The notes below the pieces were generated by a model that was not told the DNA's origin, did not search any database, and was given only the letters and a program-made list of their open reading frames with translations. Positions 16,327 through 25,831 of a stretch of DNA of 64,000 nt are shown here, piece after piece (within the stretch, counting starts at the first letter, position 1; every line of letters begins with the position of its first letter). Where the stretch lies: assembly GCA_024434115.1 (NCBI GenBank), contig QMIT01000007.1:248001-312000 (forward strand), written 5' to 3'. Origin of the DNA: Chloroflexota bacterium (lineage in GTDB: Bacteria > Chloroflexota > Anaerolineae > Aggregatilineales > J027). Both the position numbers and the translations under genes were made by a program.

Positions 16327-16950
16327 ATGATCTACGATGTAACCCGCACTATCAAAAATACCCTTGCCGTGTGGCCCGGTGATGCGAATTTTTCGTATCA
16401 GCAGGTGCTGGACATTCAAAAAGGGGCATCGGTCAACCTGACTACCCTCACGATGAGCGCCCACACCGGAACCCACGCCGATGCGCCTTATCATTATGAG
16501 GATGATGGCCCGCACCCAGCCGAATTGACATTGGAAAATTACATCGGTGCAGCCCATCTGGTGACGATTACGCGGCGGAATGGCGGCATCCTGCCTGCTG
16601 ATTTCGAGGGGCATGACCTGACCGGATTGCAGCGGTTATTGATTCACACATGGGTCAGCGACCTGCCCGACGACCAATGGCCCGAAGATTTCCCCTATCC
16701 CACGCCCGAATTGATTGACTGGCTGGGGACACAAGGGGCGCTATTGTTGGGGGTGGACATGCCCTCAGTGGATCGGTTCGACGACACCCAATTGGTATGC
16801 CATCACCGCCTACGCCATTATGGAATTTTGAATCTCGAAACGATGATTTTTCGCGGTGTGCCGGATGGCAAATATGAATTGGTGGCCCTGCCGCTGAAAA
16901 TTGCCGATGTATGTGGCAGTCCGGTACGTGCCATTTTAAGGGGGAGTTGA
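16327..16950 (+). CDS. kynB: Kynurenine formamidase (cyclase family)
   Basis: A 207-residue metal-dependent hydrolase that removes the formyl group from N-formylkynurenine. The metal-binding signature HTGTHADAP is at residues 46-54; WPGD near 16 and LLIHTWVSD are also typical of KynB. The ATG is 3 bases after the kynU stop, and the gene ends in TGATG shared with kynA, so the three are translated together. Length matches the family. Confidence 0.92.
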   Translation: MIYDVTRTIKNTLAVWPGDANFSYQQVLDIQKGASVNLTTLTMSAHTGTHADAPYHYEDDGPHPAELTLENYIGAAHLVTITRRNGGILPADFEGHDLTGLQRLLIHTWVSDLPDDQWPEDFPYPTPELIDWLGTQGALLLGVDMPSVDRFDDTQLVCHHRLRHYGILNLETMIFRGVPDGKYELVALPLKIADVCGSPVRAILRGS

Positions 16951-17735
16951 TGTCTGAGAAGCGTATGACCAATTACGCCGATTATTTGCATTTGGAGACC
17001 CTGCTAGAGGCTCAACAACCGCTGTCCGACCATCCCGATGAACTGCACTTTATTTTGATTCACCAGATTCATGAATTGTGGTTCAAGCTGGCGCTGCATC
17101 ATCTAGAACGCGCCCGCACCGCCATGCAGCAAGATGAAATTTTGGAGGCCGTTCGCCTGATTGGGCAGGTCAGCGCGATTTTTGAAAATGCCCAACACAC
17201 CGCTGAACATTTGCACACCCTTCCGCCGATGGCTTTCCATCAATTTAGGCAACTGCTTGCGCCGGGGTCGGGGTTGCAATCCTATCAATTCCGCGAGATT
17301 GAATTTTTGGCGGGGCTGCGGGATAAACGGCATGTTGAATGGGTACGCCGTCAGCTTGCCAAAGACAGCCATTGGGAAACGGTGCATCGGCGTTTAGATG
17401 AACCCTCTATCCATGATGTGTTTATTGAACTGCTGGCCCGTCATCAGGTGCCGGACATCGCCAGCATCTATGCCGACCCGCACACCTACCCCGAATTTTA
17501 TGCCCTTGCCGATACACTCTCGATTTTAGATCAGACGGTGCAGCGATGGCGCTACAGCCATATTCATCTGGTACAGCGCACCATTGGGGCAGGGGTGATG
17601 GGTACAGGCGGCACGACCCATGATTATCTTGTTTCGACATTACAATGGCAGCTATTCCCAGAATTGTGGGAAGCCCGTAACATTTTGAGCAGTCGGTTTG
17701 ATGAATCACAAGAAACGGTGAGCCAGAAAGGGTAA
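16950..17735 (+). CDS. kynA: Tryptophan 2,3-dioxygenase
   Basis: A 261-residue heme dioxygenase that opens the indole ring of tryptophan to N-formylkynurenine. The substrate-site motif LIHQIHELWFKL is near residues 36-47, with His38 aligning to the active-site His. The proximal heme His is most likely His204 in RWRYSHIHLVQRTIG, and GTGGTTHDYL follows. The ATG at 16950 overlaps the kynB stop by one base and has GGGGGAG upstream. With kynU and kynB it forms a full tryptophan-to-anthranilate pathway. Confidence 0.94.
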   Translation: MSEKRMTNYADYLHLETLLEAQQPLSDHPDELHFILIHQIHELWFKLALHHLERARTAMQQDEILEAVRLIGQVSAIFENAQHTAEHLHTLPPMAFHQFRQLLAPGSGLQSYQFREIEFLAGLRDKRHVEWVRRQLAKDSHWETVHRRLDEPSIHDVFIELLARHQVPDIASIYADPHTYPEFYALADTLSILDQTVQRWRYSHIHLVQRTIGAGVMGTGGTTHDYLVSTLQWQLFPELWEARNILSSRFDESQETVSQKG

Positions 17736-17743
17736 TACATCCA

Positions 17744-18058
17744 ATGAACGGCCTATCAATCATTTTTTTGGTGGTGTTTTTTGCTAGTCTGGTCGGGGGC
17801 TATGTGGCGATTCGTCGCAATCTTTCGACCATTATGAATGTTGGTCTTATTTCAGGCGCGATTAATGTGTCCTCGCTGACGATTGTCGGCTTGGGGCGTG
17901 ATGCGGATACGGCCCTTTCGGTCATCGGCGGGATTGTGGTCGGCATCGGGCTGACAGTAGCGATGATTACAATGGCGGCCTTTTTCCAAAATAATCAATC
18001 CAGCACGACCCTCGCGGCGTTTGATGCATCCACTAAGGATCAGACGAAGCAGCAGTAG
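17744..18058 (+). CDS. Small membrane protein of unknown function
   Basis: A 104-residue protein starting 8 bases after kynA. Hydrophobic segments lie near residues 4-24 and 57-82, with a weaker one at about 31-48, so two or three membrane spans are likely. A short hydrophilic tail rich in Ser, Thr and Gln ends the protein. No family was recognised. Its spacing suggests cotranscription with the kynurenine genes, but nothing in the sequence points to a transport role for tryptophan or kynurenine. Confidence 0.6.
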   Translation: MNGLSIIFLVVFFASLVGGYVAIRRNLSTIMNVGLISGAINVSSLTIVGLGRDADTALSVIGGIVVGIGLTVAMITMAAFFQNNQSSTTLAAFDASTKDQTKQQ

Positions 18059-18091
18059 ACAGCGCAACTGTCGTTGATAAAGAGGTGTGAG

Positions 18092-19081
18092 ATGCAAAGT
18101 TTGACAAAACGTCAACTTTTTTTGATTTTGGCTATCAGCTTAATGATTCATTTGATGATATTAAATGCTAATCCCGTATTCTCTAGGGAAATAGGGAGTA
18201 ACTCAACACATAAGGGACGCTTTAATCAAAGACCACAAGTAGTGCTTGCAATTGCTTGGAGTCCATCTGGAGAATTACTCGCTGTGGGCCGAACTGACGG
18301 AATAAGATTATATGACGTTACTGGACAAGAAGTAAATGCGCTTGAAACCGTTGCAATTGATGGCTTGGCTTGGAGTCCCGATAGTGAGATGTTAGCCGTA
18401 AATCAAGGTCCATACGGGCACGTATTGATTTTGCAAATACCAAACTTAACAGTCGTAAATACAAATAGCCCAATCATCACTACAGGCAGTACAAGAAAGG
18501 CTCCTTTGAGTTGGAATCCCGATCCTAATGTCCATGTTTTAGCTACAGGTGTATTTGATGAGATAATCTTCTGGAGCACTGACGACTGGCAACAAATCGA
18601 CTCCATCGCATCAGCACATGAGGATGGGGTAGACGTACTTAAGTGGAGTCCAGATGGAACAAAGATAGCCAGTGGTGGAACTGACGCTACGATACATGTT
18701 TGGAATTTCCCATCCAAGTCACACGTTGCGGATTTGGAGATCCGCGATCGGGTTTTGGATATCAACTGGGAGAACAATACTACGCTTGTAATTCCAGATG
18801 TTGGAGATATCATCTTTTGGGATTTTTCCGCAAATCAGATCTCTACATATAACGATATGAGCAGTTTTTATATTTATGATGTTGAAATAAGTGATCAAAT
18901 CTTGGCGGCGAGTACGTGGGAAAAGGCTGTCGTTATCTGGGATCGAGAGCGAGACACATCTCAGTATATCTCTCTTGAACATAACGGTATTCAAGCTGAT
19001 ATTGCTATAAACCCAGATGGAAAAAGCGTAACTTACCCCGGTAGCAATGGGTCCATAACAATTCAGAGACACCACCAGTGA
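18092..19081 (+). CDS. Secreted WD40-like beta-propeller protein
   Basis: A 329-residue protein with an N-terminal hydrophobic signal (residues 8-27). WD40-type repeats follow: IAWSPSGELLAVG, LAWSPDSEMLAVN, LKWSPDGTKIASGGTD with IHVWNF, and weaker ones to the C-terminus, probably one incomplete or small propeller. The ATG at 18092 has AGAGGTG upstream; a TTG at 18074 is less likely. The DNA is visibly AT-richer than the flanking kynurenine and macroglobulin genes, which hints at separate acquisition. Binding partner unknown. Confidence 0.7.
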   Translation: MQSLTKRQLFLILAISLMIHLMILNANPVFSREIGSNSTHKGRFNQRPQVVLAIAWSPSGELLAVGRTDGIRLYDVTGQEVNALETVAIDGLAWSPDSEMLAVNQGPYGHVLILQIPNLTVVNTNSPIITTGSTRKAPLSWNPDPNVHVLATGVFDEIIFWSTDDWQQIDSIASAHEDGVDVLKWSPDGTKIASGGTDATIHVWNFPSKSHVADLEIRDRVLDINWENNTTLVIPDVGDIIFWDFSANQISTYNDMSSFYIYDVEISDQILAASTWEKAVVIWDRERDTSQYISLEHNGIQADIAINPDGKSVTYPGSNGSITIQRHHQ

Positions 19082-19237
19082 TTGCACCGTCAAAACTCAC
19101 ATCTGTTCCCATTCTCTTAGATGAAGTTTAATTTACCCGACAAGACAACGTGGAGTTGGCTGAGATAATATATTGCTCTCCATGCCTTCAGCGGTACTTC
19201 GGCAAACTGAATCGCCATACCAACCTTCCGTTCCCAT

Positions 19238-19270
19238 AAAAATGTAGCAGAGCCACCCGACCCTGCTACA
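19238..19270 (-). terminator. Terminator of the alpha-2-macroglobulin gene
   Basis: On the reverse strand TGTAGCAG and CTGCTACA form a perfect 8-base stem (19243-19250 with 19263-19270) followed by five T residues. The rest of the 19082-19309 gap showed nothing recognisable. Confidence 0.65.
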
Positions 19271-19309
19271 TAGTGTACTGCTTATTTAGTTGGATTACCG
19301 ACGTGATTT

Positions 19310-22300
19310 CTATTCGTTGGGGTCAGCCGCCTCAATTGTAAACAGCAGCCCTGCGCCACGCCCATACACCTCTGGGAAGTAGAATTCAAAACCCGTCGGC
19401 GGGATGACGTTATATTCGCCAGCCAAGCCCATCCGCAGAGTGTAGCTGTAGGTATACGTCCCCGGCGGCAGATAGGTGGCGTACATCACGACCTTTTCAT
19501 CACGGAATTCGGTTTGTGAGAACCACCACCAACCCCAGCCACGACTTAATGGGTCATCCCGTTCAAGTTCTGGCCCATCCGACAAAATGCTAGTGGTCAG
19601 CAGATTCGGATCAACTGCATCCGAACCAGCCGGGATGGGGTCTTCGATCACCACATAATGCAGATTACGCGGCGCGATAATGGTCAATTCGACCACAATC
19701 TCTTCACCCACCTGTGCGCTGGTAATCGGTGTCTTATCGGGGTCATTGGCGCGATAGTAGCGACGTTCGATGATGATCCCGCGTGAGGCGGGTTCGACAG
19801 ATGGCACGTCCAAGAATGTCCGCAATTGGGCGGTGTAGTACAAATTCCCCGGCCCTTCATCTTTGATGAGTGTCAGGCGATTGGCTTCCTCAGTCAGTAA
19901 TTCGGCGACGGCTACCGATAACACCTCATGTTCTTTAGCATTTTCGGGCGAGGCCTCATTATCGGGAATTTCGAGCAGCCCATCATTCAGGCGGACATTG
20001 AAGGTGTAATCGGGGTTGAGTTCACCCGTTGTCACCATCCAATTCGTTAAGGACATGACGGCCCATGCAGTTTCTTGGGTAGTTTCCCACGCATCGGCTT
20101 TGCGGGCGACCATCATCCAGCGCACCGCCCCCGGCAGCAGATCGTTGGAGGCGTCGTGCATGACCATCGCCATCAAAATCAGCGCGGTGGTACGGGTATT
20201 GGTTGTCCAGTTGTAATAATCGGGGCGGTCTTCCCAATGTGTCCCCGTTGCGCTGAGGGTGGCGGCATTGGCGAAATCGCTCATCAGGGTTTCGATGCGC
20301 GGGTCGGTGGGGTCAAGCGTCATCATGGACATAGCGAGGAAGGCTTTAGCATCCAGATTCAGCCGTTCGCGTAAATCATAGACCCGTGAGATACGCGAGG
20401 CGTTGGCTTCACCCGCCCGTGTAAAGGCATACAGAATGAAGGCACGGCGATTGAGCTGCCAATTGGGGGCGCTCTGGGCCATCACATCCTGATCGGTGAG
20501 TAGCAGGTAATCGCGCAGGAAATTCTTGGCACGGTTGATGACGGTCTCATCCACCGTGAACCCGCTACTTTGGGCCTCGACCAACGCGATCAAGGCATAG
20601 GCGGTTGTCAACGGATTGGAATCATCACGCGGGAACCAACCCCGTCCGCCATCGTATTTCTGCTCGGCATAGAGGCGTTGGAGGCCATAGTTAACTTGTG
20701 TTTGCAGGTTTGCTTCCAATTCCGGGTTGGATTGATTGAGTGATACTAAGGCCCGCATGGTTATGACATTGGGCAGGAATTTGCTGACGGTCTGTTCAAT
20801 GCACTGATAGGGGTAGTTGCGCAGATAGTCCAAACCATCCAACATCGGCCCTGCCAACGAACGGTCTAGGCGGATGTCGAGTTGCCCTTGCTCGGTATCA
20901 ATACGATCCGGCAGAGCAATCACTTCAGTAAAACTGAGGGCGTCCGGGCCTTCAAGTGTACCCGCTGTGCCGACATTTTCCGGCACGACATATTTGTACA
21001 CGGGCAGCAGGCGATCATCCCCCTGACCAACGGGCGGTTTGCTGGCATCGCTCAGGCTGCCATCAGTGGTACGAGCTGCAAAAGTGACATCCACATTGCT
21101 GACATCTAAGGCCTGCACGGGCCAATCCACGCGCACCCGTCCACCCGCCGGAATCGTAACTGTGCTGGAAAGGGGTGTATCTTCCAACACATTAAAACCT
21201 GTCCCCTGCATCAACACTTCGACTTCTTGATCTTGTTGGGTGTTGTTGTTGACAATCACGCCGAGGGTCAATTTATCGCCGACGATCATGAAACGGGGTG
21301 TGACGGGCCGGACAAGCAGCGGCTTAGTACTGATAAAGTCTTCCAAGACCTGACCCACCAGCATCGGGCCGTTTTCGCCAGACGTGACCCCACGTGCATC
21401 AATACGCCATGTGGTCAGATTATCGGGCAGGATTACTTCGATTTGGGCCTCACCATTGGCATCCGTTACGACAGCAGGATTCCAGAGAGGGGTATCCACA
21501 AATTCTTGGCGGACTTCAAAAATCCCGGCTTCGTCGCCACCGCCGCCACCGCCTTTAATGGTGTCAATGATTTCTTGGGTCAATTGATCTACCGAGACAG
21601 TCAGGGTGGTCGAAGTGCGGATACTGAGACCCTGCTCCCCGTAGAAATACTGCATCAAAGGCCCGGAATTGGGCGAGGCGATGCTCAAAACCGCCAAATC
21701 GGTGACACCGACGCCAACTTCTGCGCTGACCGGGTTGCCCTGCCAATCAGTAGTCTTGACATTCAACGTCACAGTATCCCCCGGGCCAGCAGTTGCGCCT
21801 TCGGGCAAATCAGGTGTGACTTGGACATTCATGGCAAGGCGTTCGGTTTCGACACCGAGTTGAATTAAACCGGCACGGAATTGGGTGTAGGGGGTGTTTT
21901 CATCGAGGCCCTTGACCACAATGACGGAAACATAGATATTCGGCGCGAAATTTTCGGTGATGGGTAGGCGATAGACGTAGGAATTGGTGTCCATGTGAAC
22001 GACTTCAGTCCGCAAAATATCCCCGCGCTCAACCGTCACAAGGGCGACAGATTCGCCTTGGAAGGGGCTGGCAATCAAAATTTCGGCAACTTCATCCACC
22101 TCGTAATTGTCTTTGTCAGAAATCAGGTCAATGCGATTGCTGTTTTGCTGACGCCACGGCACATAATCCGACCCCGCCACCCACATATAGGCGCTGCTGT
22201 TGACACGATTGCCATCCGCATCATTCGTCACGGCGTAAATCTTAAAGACACCGCCATTCGGAGGTACAAACGTGATATGGGCCAAACCATCGGCATCGGT

Positions 22301-25300
22301 GGTGACACTGCCACTATCGGCCTCGATTTCTTCCACTTCATATGACCACACGGTTTGCCCGCGCGAATCTTTTTCTTGCACACTCGACCAGCGGCGCTCG
22401 ACAATCCGGTAATCTACGACCTGCCCGGCAACAGGTTCGCTGTCCCAATCAACGGTCAAGACTTGGAAGCCAGTTTCATCCCCGGCGGTAGCGACATACT
22501 CATCGGATGCAAGGCCAACATAAACCCGCCCCTGATGAATAATGATTTGCGTGCGCCCCGCGACGGCTTGATCGCTCTCATCCGTAGTGACCGCCTCAAG
22601 GGTATAGACTTGGCTTTGGGTTTTCTCTCCCAAATCGGCGGGCAGTTCGATCATAAAACGGCCTTGATCGTCAGTCGTGCCTTCGCCATCGGCTATTCGC
22701 TCCTTCTCTTGGCTGTAATACTCGCGTGCGCCTTCATCGAAGCTGTAGTCAATAAACTGCCAGCTACCCGGCCCATCATAGGGGAAGTAGTAGTTTTCAC
22801 CCACGACAGCCCATGTGATTTTCGCATTCGAGACAGGTGCGCCAAAGAAATAGCGGCTTTCGACCTCCACCTGAATCGTCTCGCCCTGTGCCACTTCGCT
22901 GGCGGCAGGCGTCACGAGCGTTTGGAATTCGGGGGCGCGATATTCCGCCACACTAAAACCGATGCTGAAATTACTGTTATAGCTAAAGCGCGGGTCTTCG
23001 GGGTCAAATTCGACGACAACTCGATAGTAGCCGAGGCCTGCGCCCTCATCCAAATCGAATTGACCGGAAAATGTACCAAATTCAGTCAGGCGGGCTTCGG
23101 TCTCATAGATAATCTGCGATTGATTGTCGTAGACCTTGACGGGTACACTGCCAATGCCATCGGGTAGGGTGTAGGTCACATCATCGCGGTCACGGATAAT
23201 TCCCCGGAAATAGACGGGCTGGCCGGGGCGGTAGAGTGGACGATCTGTATTAAGGTAGATACTCATCTGGCTGGGTTGATAGTTCCCATTTAGGCCAAAT
23301 GACCACGGCTCCACCCCACTCGAAAAATCGCTGATGACATAGCCAAAATGCTCTGGCGTATCAATCACCGAGTAGATCGTTTGATAGAGGTCTTGCAGGC
23401 GTGGGATGTTGATCTGGGCAATCCCATCAGCGTTGGACGTTGCCATGCCGATTTCTTCAAAGGCATTGGTGGCCGGATTAACATAATAGAAGGTGACAGG
23501 GACGCCCTCAATTGGCTGCCCACTGCTCATATCTGTGACCCAAGCCATCGCCTGTCTAGGGGTGAATTTCATGGTGATGTTGGCGGTAGCGACCACCAAA
23601 ATATGGCGACTGGGGTCATAGTCCAACGCACGGGTCTGCGGTGACTCTACCCGTAAATAATAAACTCCCGGTGGCAAAGGTGGTAATTGATCGGCATTCG
23701 TTCCGTCAGGGTTATGAATCGGGGAAGGGGTAGTGACAGGTTCGATAAAGTAGACGCTGGTATTACCTTCGGCCATCCACCCTGTTACCCCATCGGCGGG
23801 ATTCAGAATTTGCCACCACAGATAGTTATCGGCACAAATCGGGCCACCTTCAACGACCACTTCCGTTCCGGGTGTATATTCGGTCACTACTGTCCCACCT
23901 AGATTAGGCTCGGAGCGTACCCGCAGCGGTGTGGGGTCATCCGCGCTGACTCGTGCCAAATAACCGATATTGAGGCGGGTGGGTGGAGCGCCCACACACA
24001 CGATATTTTCGATGCCACTTGCCCCTTCAAGTGAGAGCAAGGCCAGATCGTAACGCCGCTGATTCAATTGCGACTCAACCGGGAACTGCCACGAGCGCAG
24101 CAGATAGGTAGGGTCAGGAATGTAATCCTGTCGGCGTTCCCATCCATTTGGCCCTGTCAACATAGCCAACGTCGGCACATCAATCCCGTAAAGCAGCATC
24201 TCCAACTGCTCGATATTGCGGTGGGTGATAAACAGCCGTGTTTGGGGCAGATAGGCATTATAGAGACCCACAAAACCGGGAGTATTCAGGGTTAATTCTG
24301 GCGAATAGGGTGCGGTACGATATTGAAGGACAGTGGTTTCATTGATGACATTGCCATAGGGGTCAGCAATGCCGGGGGCAATGGTCACGGTGTAGTCAGT
24401 GCTAGGTTCGGTGTCAAAATACAGGGCATAGCTGTTGTCATAGGTGTAATAGTAGGTTTCGTACTCACGCCATGGCTCCGGCTCAATCGTGAATTTGCCT
24501 TCTAGCGTGTCTTGATCAATCGGGGCGCTGAAATAGATCCGCATCCCACCATAGGGGTCTGACCCTTCCGCACCATTTTCGGGATAGGTACGGACGATTG
24601 AGGGGTAAGGCACAGTAATAAAGCTGACTAGATAATCTTCAGGGATGGATGCGCCACTTTCGCTGCGAATGATCGTGGAATCTACGATTACGTCGTAAAG
24701 GGTATCCAATTGAAGTAGGCCACCAGTGGTTGTTACCGTGACAGAACGATGATCTTCGCTCCATTCATATGCCAGTGTAGGAACCTGTGGGCCTTCGATG
24801 CGAATCCCATTTTGGGTGGCGGGATCCATGGGTTGGGTAAACGTCACCACATATTCAGGTTCAAGTGGCATCAGGGGTAAATCCTGATTGCGCCTTGAGT
24901 CATAGTTGGAAGTCGAATTGCGCGGTGAGACGGATTGAACTTCGGGAACTTGGGTGGTGAAATCCCAAATATATGGCTCGTTCAGAATCGCCCCATTGAC
25001 ATCTTCTATACCCGCATTAACGGTTACCGTGTAGGTGGTGCCACCGCTTAAGGGTGGATCGGGCCGGAAGATATAAATGGAGGTGTTGAGCCATTCGCCT
25101 TTGCCCTCCGCCGCTGGTTCGAGTGTAATGGGACTGGGCAGATTTGCTTGGTCGGCAATGCTAACCAACGGCACAATCGGGCGGCTAAAAATAACGGTAA
25201 TGGCGGCGTCTACCTCAATTTCGGTGGAATTCGGCGCAGGCAGCACGTCGGCAATTTCAATATAACCGACAGTCGTTAATTTCAGTTCGTAGGGTTCATC

Positions 25301-25660
25301 CATTGCCCGCTGGTCTGCCCCCACCGCGAACAGGCTAAAGGTATATTCGGTGTCACGGGCATAACCACTGGCAGGGGGAGTAAACGTGAGGGTTCGGCCA
25401 TTTTCATCCCACGTAAAGGTTCCACCCTCTAGGGCAGGTTCGACTGATAAGGCATTCTCAGGGGCTTCTGTGTTCATCACCCGATCAAAGGTGAAGGTGA
25501 CAGGGCTATCGAGCAACAATTCTTCGCCGGGGAGTGGATTGGTATCTATTACTTTTGGCGCAGAAATATTGCTGCTGCCTTCCTGCCCCACCACAATCGG
25601 TACAGCGATGAGGAGCAGGCTCGCTAGGAGTAGCATCAAAAACCATCGGCTTTTTTTCAT
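19310..25660 (-). CDS. Giant alpha-2-macroglobulin family protein
   Basis: A 2116-residue exported protein, larger than the roughly 1650-residue E. coli YfhM. A signal peptide without lipobox Cys (residues 1-25) is followed by several Big_5/Ig-like domains to about 480 (repeated TNPLPGEE, SPVTFTFDRVMN-like strands). A bacterial SH3-like segment lies near 560-625 (PLRVRSEPNLGGTVV), then macroglobulin domains and a Gly-rich run near 1365. The thioester motif CIEQ starts at Cys1620, followed by the alpha/alpha thioester domain and a receptor-binding-like C-terminus. Bacterial A2Ms trap proteases covalently and are often paired with PbpC, which is absent here. Anchoring is unclear; the protein may be secreted. 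Confidence 0.92.
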   Translation of the reverse strand: MKKSRWFLMLLLASLLLIAVPIVVGQEGSSNISAPKVIDTNPLPGEELLLDSPVTFTFDRVMNTEAPENALSVEPALEGGTFTWDENGRTLTFTPPASGYARDTEYTFSLFAVGADQRAMDEPYELKLTTVGYIEIADVLPAPNSTEIEVDAAITVIFSRPIVPLVSIADQANLPSPITLEPAAEGKGEWLNTSIYIFRPDPPLSGGTTYTVTVNAGIEDVNGAILNEPYIWDFTTQVPEVQSVSPRNSTSNYDSRRNQDLPLMPLEPEYVVTFTQPMDPATQNGIRIEGPQVPTLAYEWSEDHRSVTVTTTGGLLQLDTLYDVIVDSTIIRSESGASIPEDYLVSFITVPYPSIVRTYPENGAEGSDPYGGMRIYFSAPIDQDTLEGKFTIEPEPWREYETYYYTYDNSYALYFDTEPSTDYTVTIAPGIADPYGNVINETTVLQYRTAPYSPELTLNTPGFVGLYNAYLPQTRLFITHRNIEQLEMLLYGIDVPTLAMLTGPNGWERRQDYIPDPTYLLRSWQFPVESQLNQRRYDLALLSLEGASGIENIVCVGAPPTRLNIGYLARVSADDPTPLRVRSEPNLGGTVVTEYTPGTEVVVEGGPICADNYLWWQILNPADGVTGWMAEGNTSVYFIEPVTTPSPIHNPDGTNADQLPPLPPGVYYLRVESPQTRALDYDPSRHILVVATANITMKFTPRQAMAWVTDMSSGQPIEGVPVTFYYVNPATNAFEEIGMATSNADGIAQINIPRLQDLYQTIYSVIDTPEHFGYVISDFSSGVEPWSFGLNGNYQPSQMSIYLNTDRPLYRPGQPVYFRGIIRDRDDVTYTLPDGIGSVPVKVYDNQSQIIYETEARLTEFGTFSGQFDLDEGAGLGYYRVVVEFDPEDPRFSYNSNFSIGFSVAEYRAPEFQTLVTPAASEVAQGETIQVEVESRYFFGAPVSNAKITWAVVGENYYFPYDGPGSWQFIDYSFDEGAREYYSQEKERIADGEGTTDDQGRFMIELPADLGEKTQSQVYTLEAVTTDESDQAVAGRTQIIIHQGRVYVGLASDEYVATAGDETGFQVLTVDWDSEPVAGQVVDYRIVERRWSSVQEKDSRGQTVWSYEVEEIEADSGSVTTDADGLAHITFVPPNGGVFKIYAVTNDADGNRVNSSAYMWVAGSDYVPWRQQNSNRIDLISDKDNYEVDEVAEILIASPFQGESVALVTVERGDILRTEVVHMDTNSYVYRLPITENFAPNIYVSVIVVKGLDENTPYTQFRAGLIQLGVETERLAMNVQVTPDLPEGATAGPGDTVTLNVKTTDWQGNPVSAEVGVGVTDLAVLSIASPNSGPLMQYFYGEQGLSIRTSTTLTVSVDQLTQEIIDTIKGGGGGGDEAGIFEVRQEFVDTPLWNPAVVTDANGEAQIEVILPDNLTTWRIDARGVTSGENGPMLVGQVLEDFISTKPLLVRPVTPRFMIVGDKLTLGVIVNNNTQQDQEVEVLMQGTGFNVLEDTPLSSTVTIPAGGRVRVDWPVQALDVSNVDVTFAARTTDGSLSDASKPPVGQGDDRLLPVYKYVVPENVGTAGTLEGPDALSFTEVIALPDRIDTEQGQLDIRLDRSLAGPMLDGLDYLRNYPYQCIEQTVSKFLPNVITMRALVSLNQSNPELEANLQTQVNYGLQRLYAEQKYDGGRGWFPRDDSNPLTTAYALIALVEAQSSGFTVDETVINRAKNFLRDYLLLTDQDVMAQSAPNWQLNRRAFILYAFTRAGEANASRISRVYDLRERLNLDAKAFLAMSMMTLDPTDPRIETLMSDFANAATLSATGTHWEDRPDYYNWTTNTRTTALILMAMVMHDASNDLLPGAVRWMMVARKADAWETTQETAWAVMSLTNWMVTTGELNPDYTFNVRLNDGLLEIPDNEASPENAKEHEVLSVAVAELLTEEANRLTLIKDEGPGNLYYTAQLRTFLDVPSVEPASRGIIIERRYYRANDPDKTPITSAQVGEEIVVELTIIAPRNLHYVVIEDPIPAGSDAVDPNLLTTSILSDGPELERDDPLSRGWGWWWFSQTEFRDEKVVMYATYLPPGTYTYSYTLRMGLAGEYNVIPPTGFEFYFPEVYGRGAGLLFTIEAADPNE

Positions 25661-25831
25661 GAAACTTTTCCCCTCAGGAAAGTTGCAAACAGATATGGGT
25701 AGAGAATTGTAGTCAATAAAAACAGGTGAATGCAGAATAGACCTCTATTTAGTTTATAACACACTTTGAGGGTGCGAAAATTCAACGTGGCGGGTACGCT
25801 TGTCCTGCTGTTTATTAGACGGAACAAATTC

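Noticed and set aside
21227..23167. Two long open frames on the + strand inside the macroglobulin gene (213 and 270 codons).
   Set aside because: They are antisense to a clear 2116-residue protein with family motifs, have no ribosome binding site, and reflect codon bias of the opposite strand.
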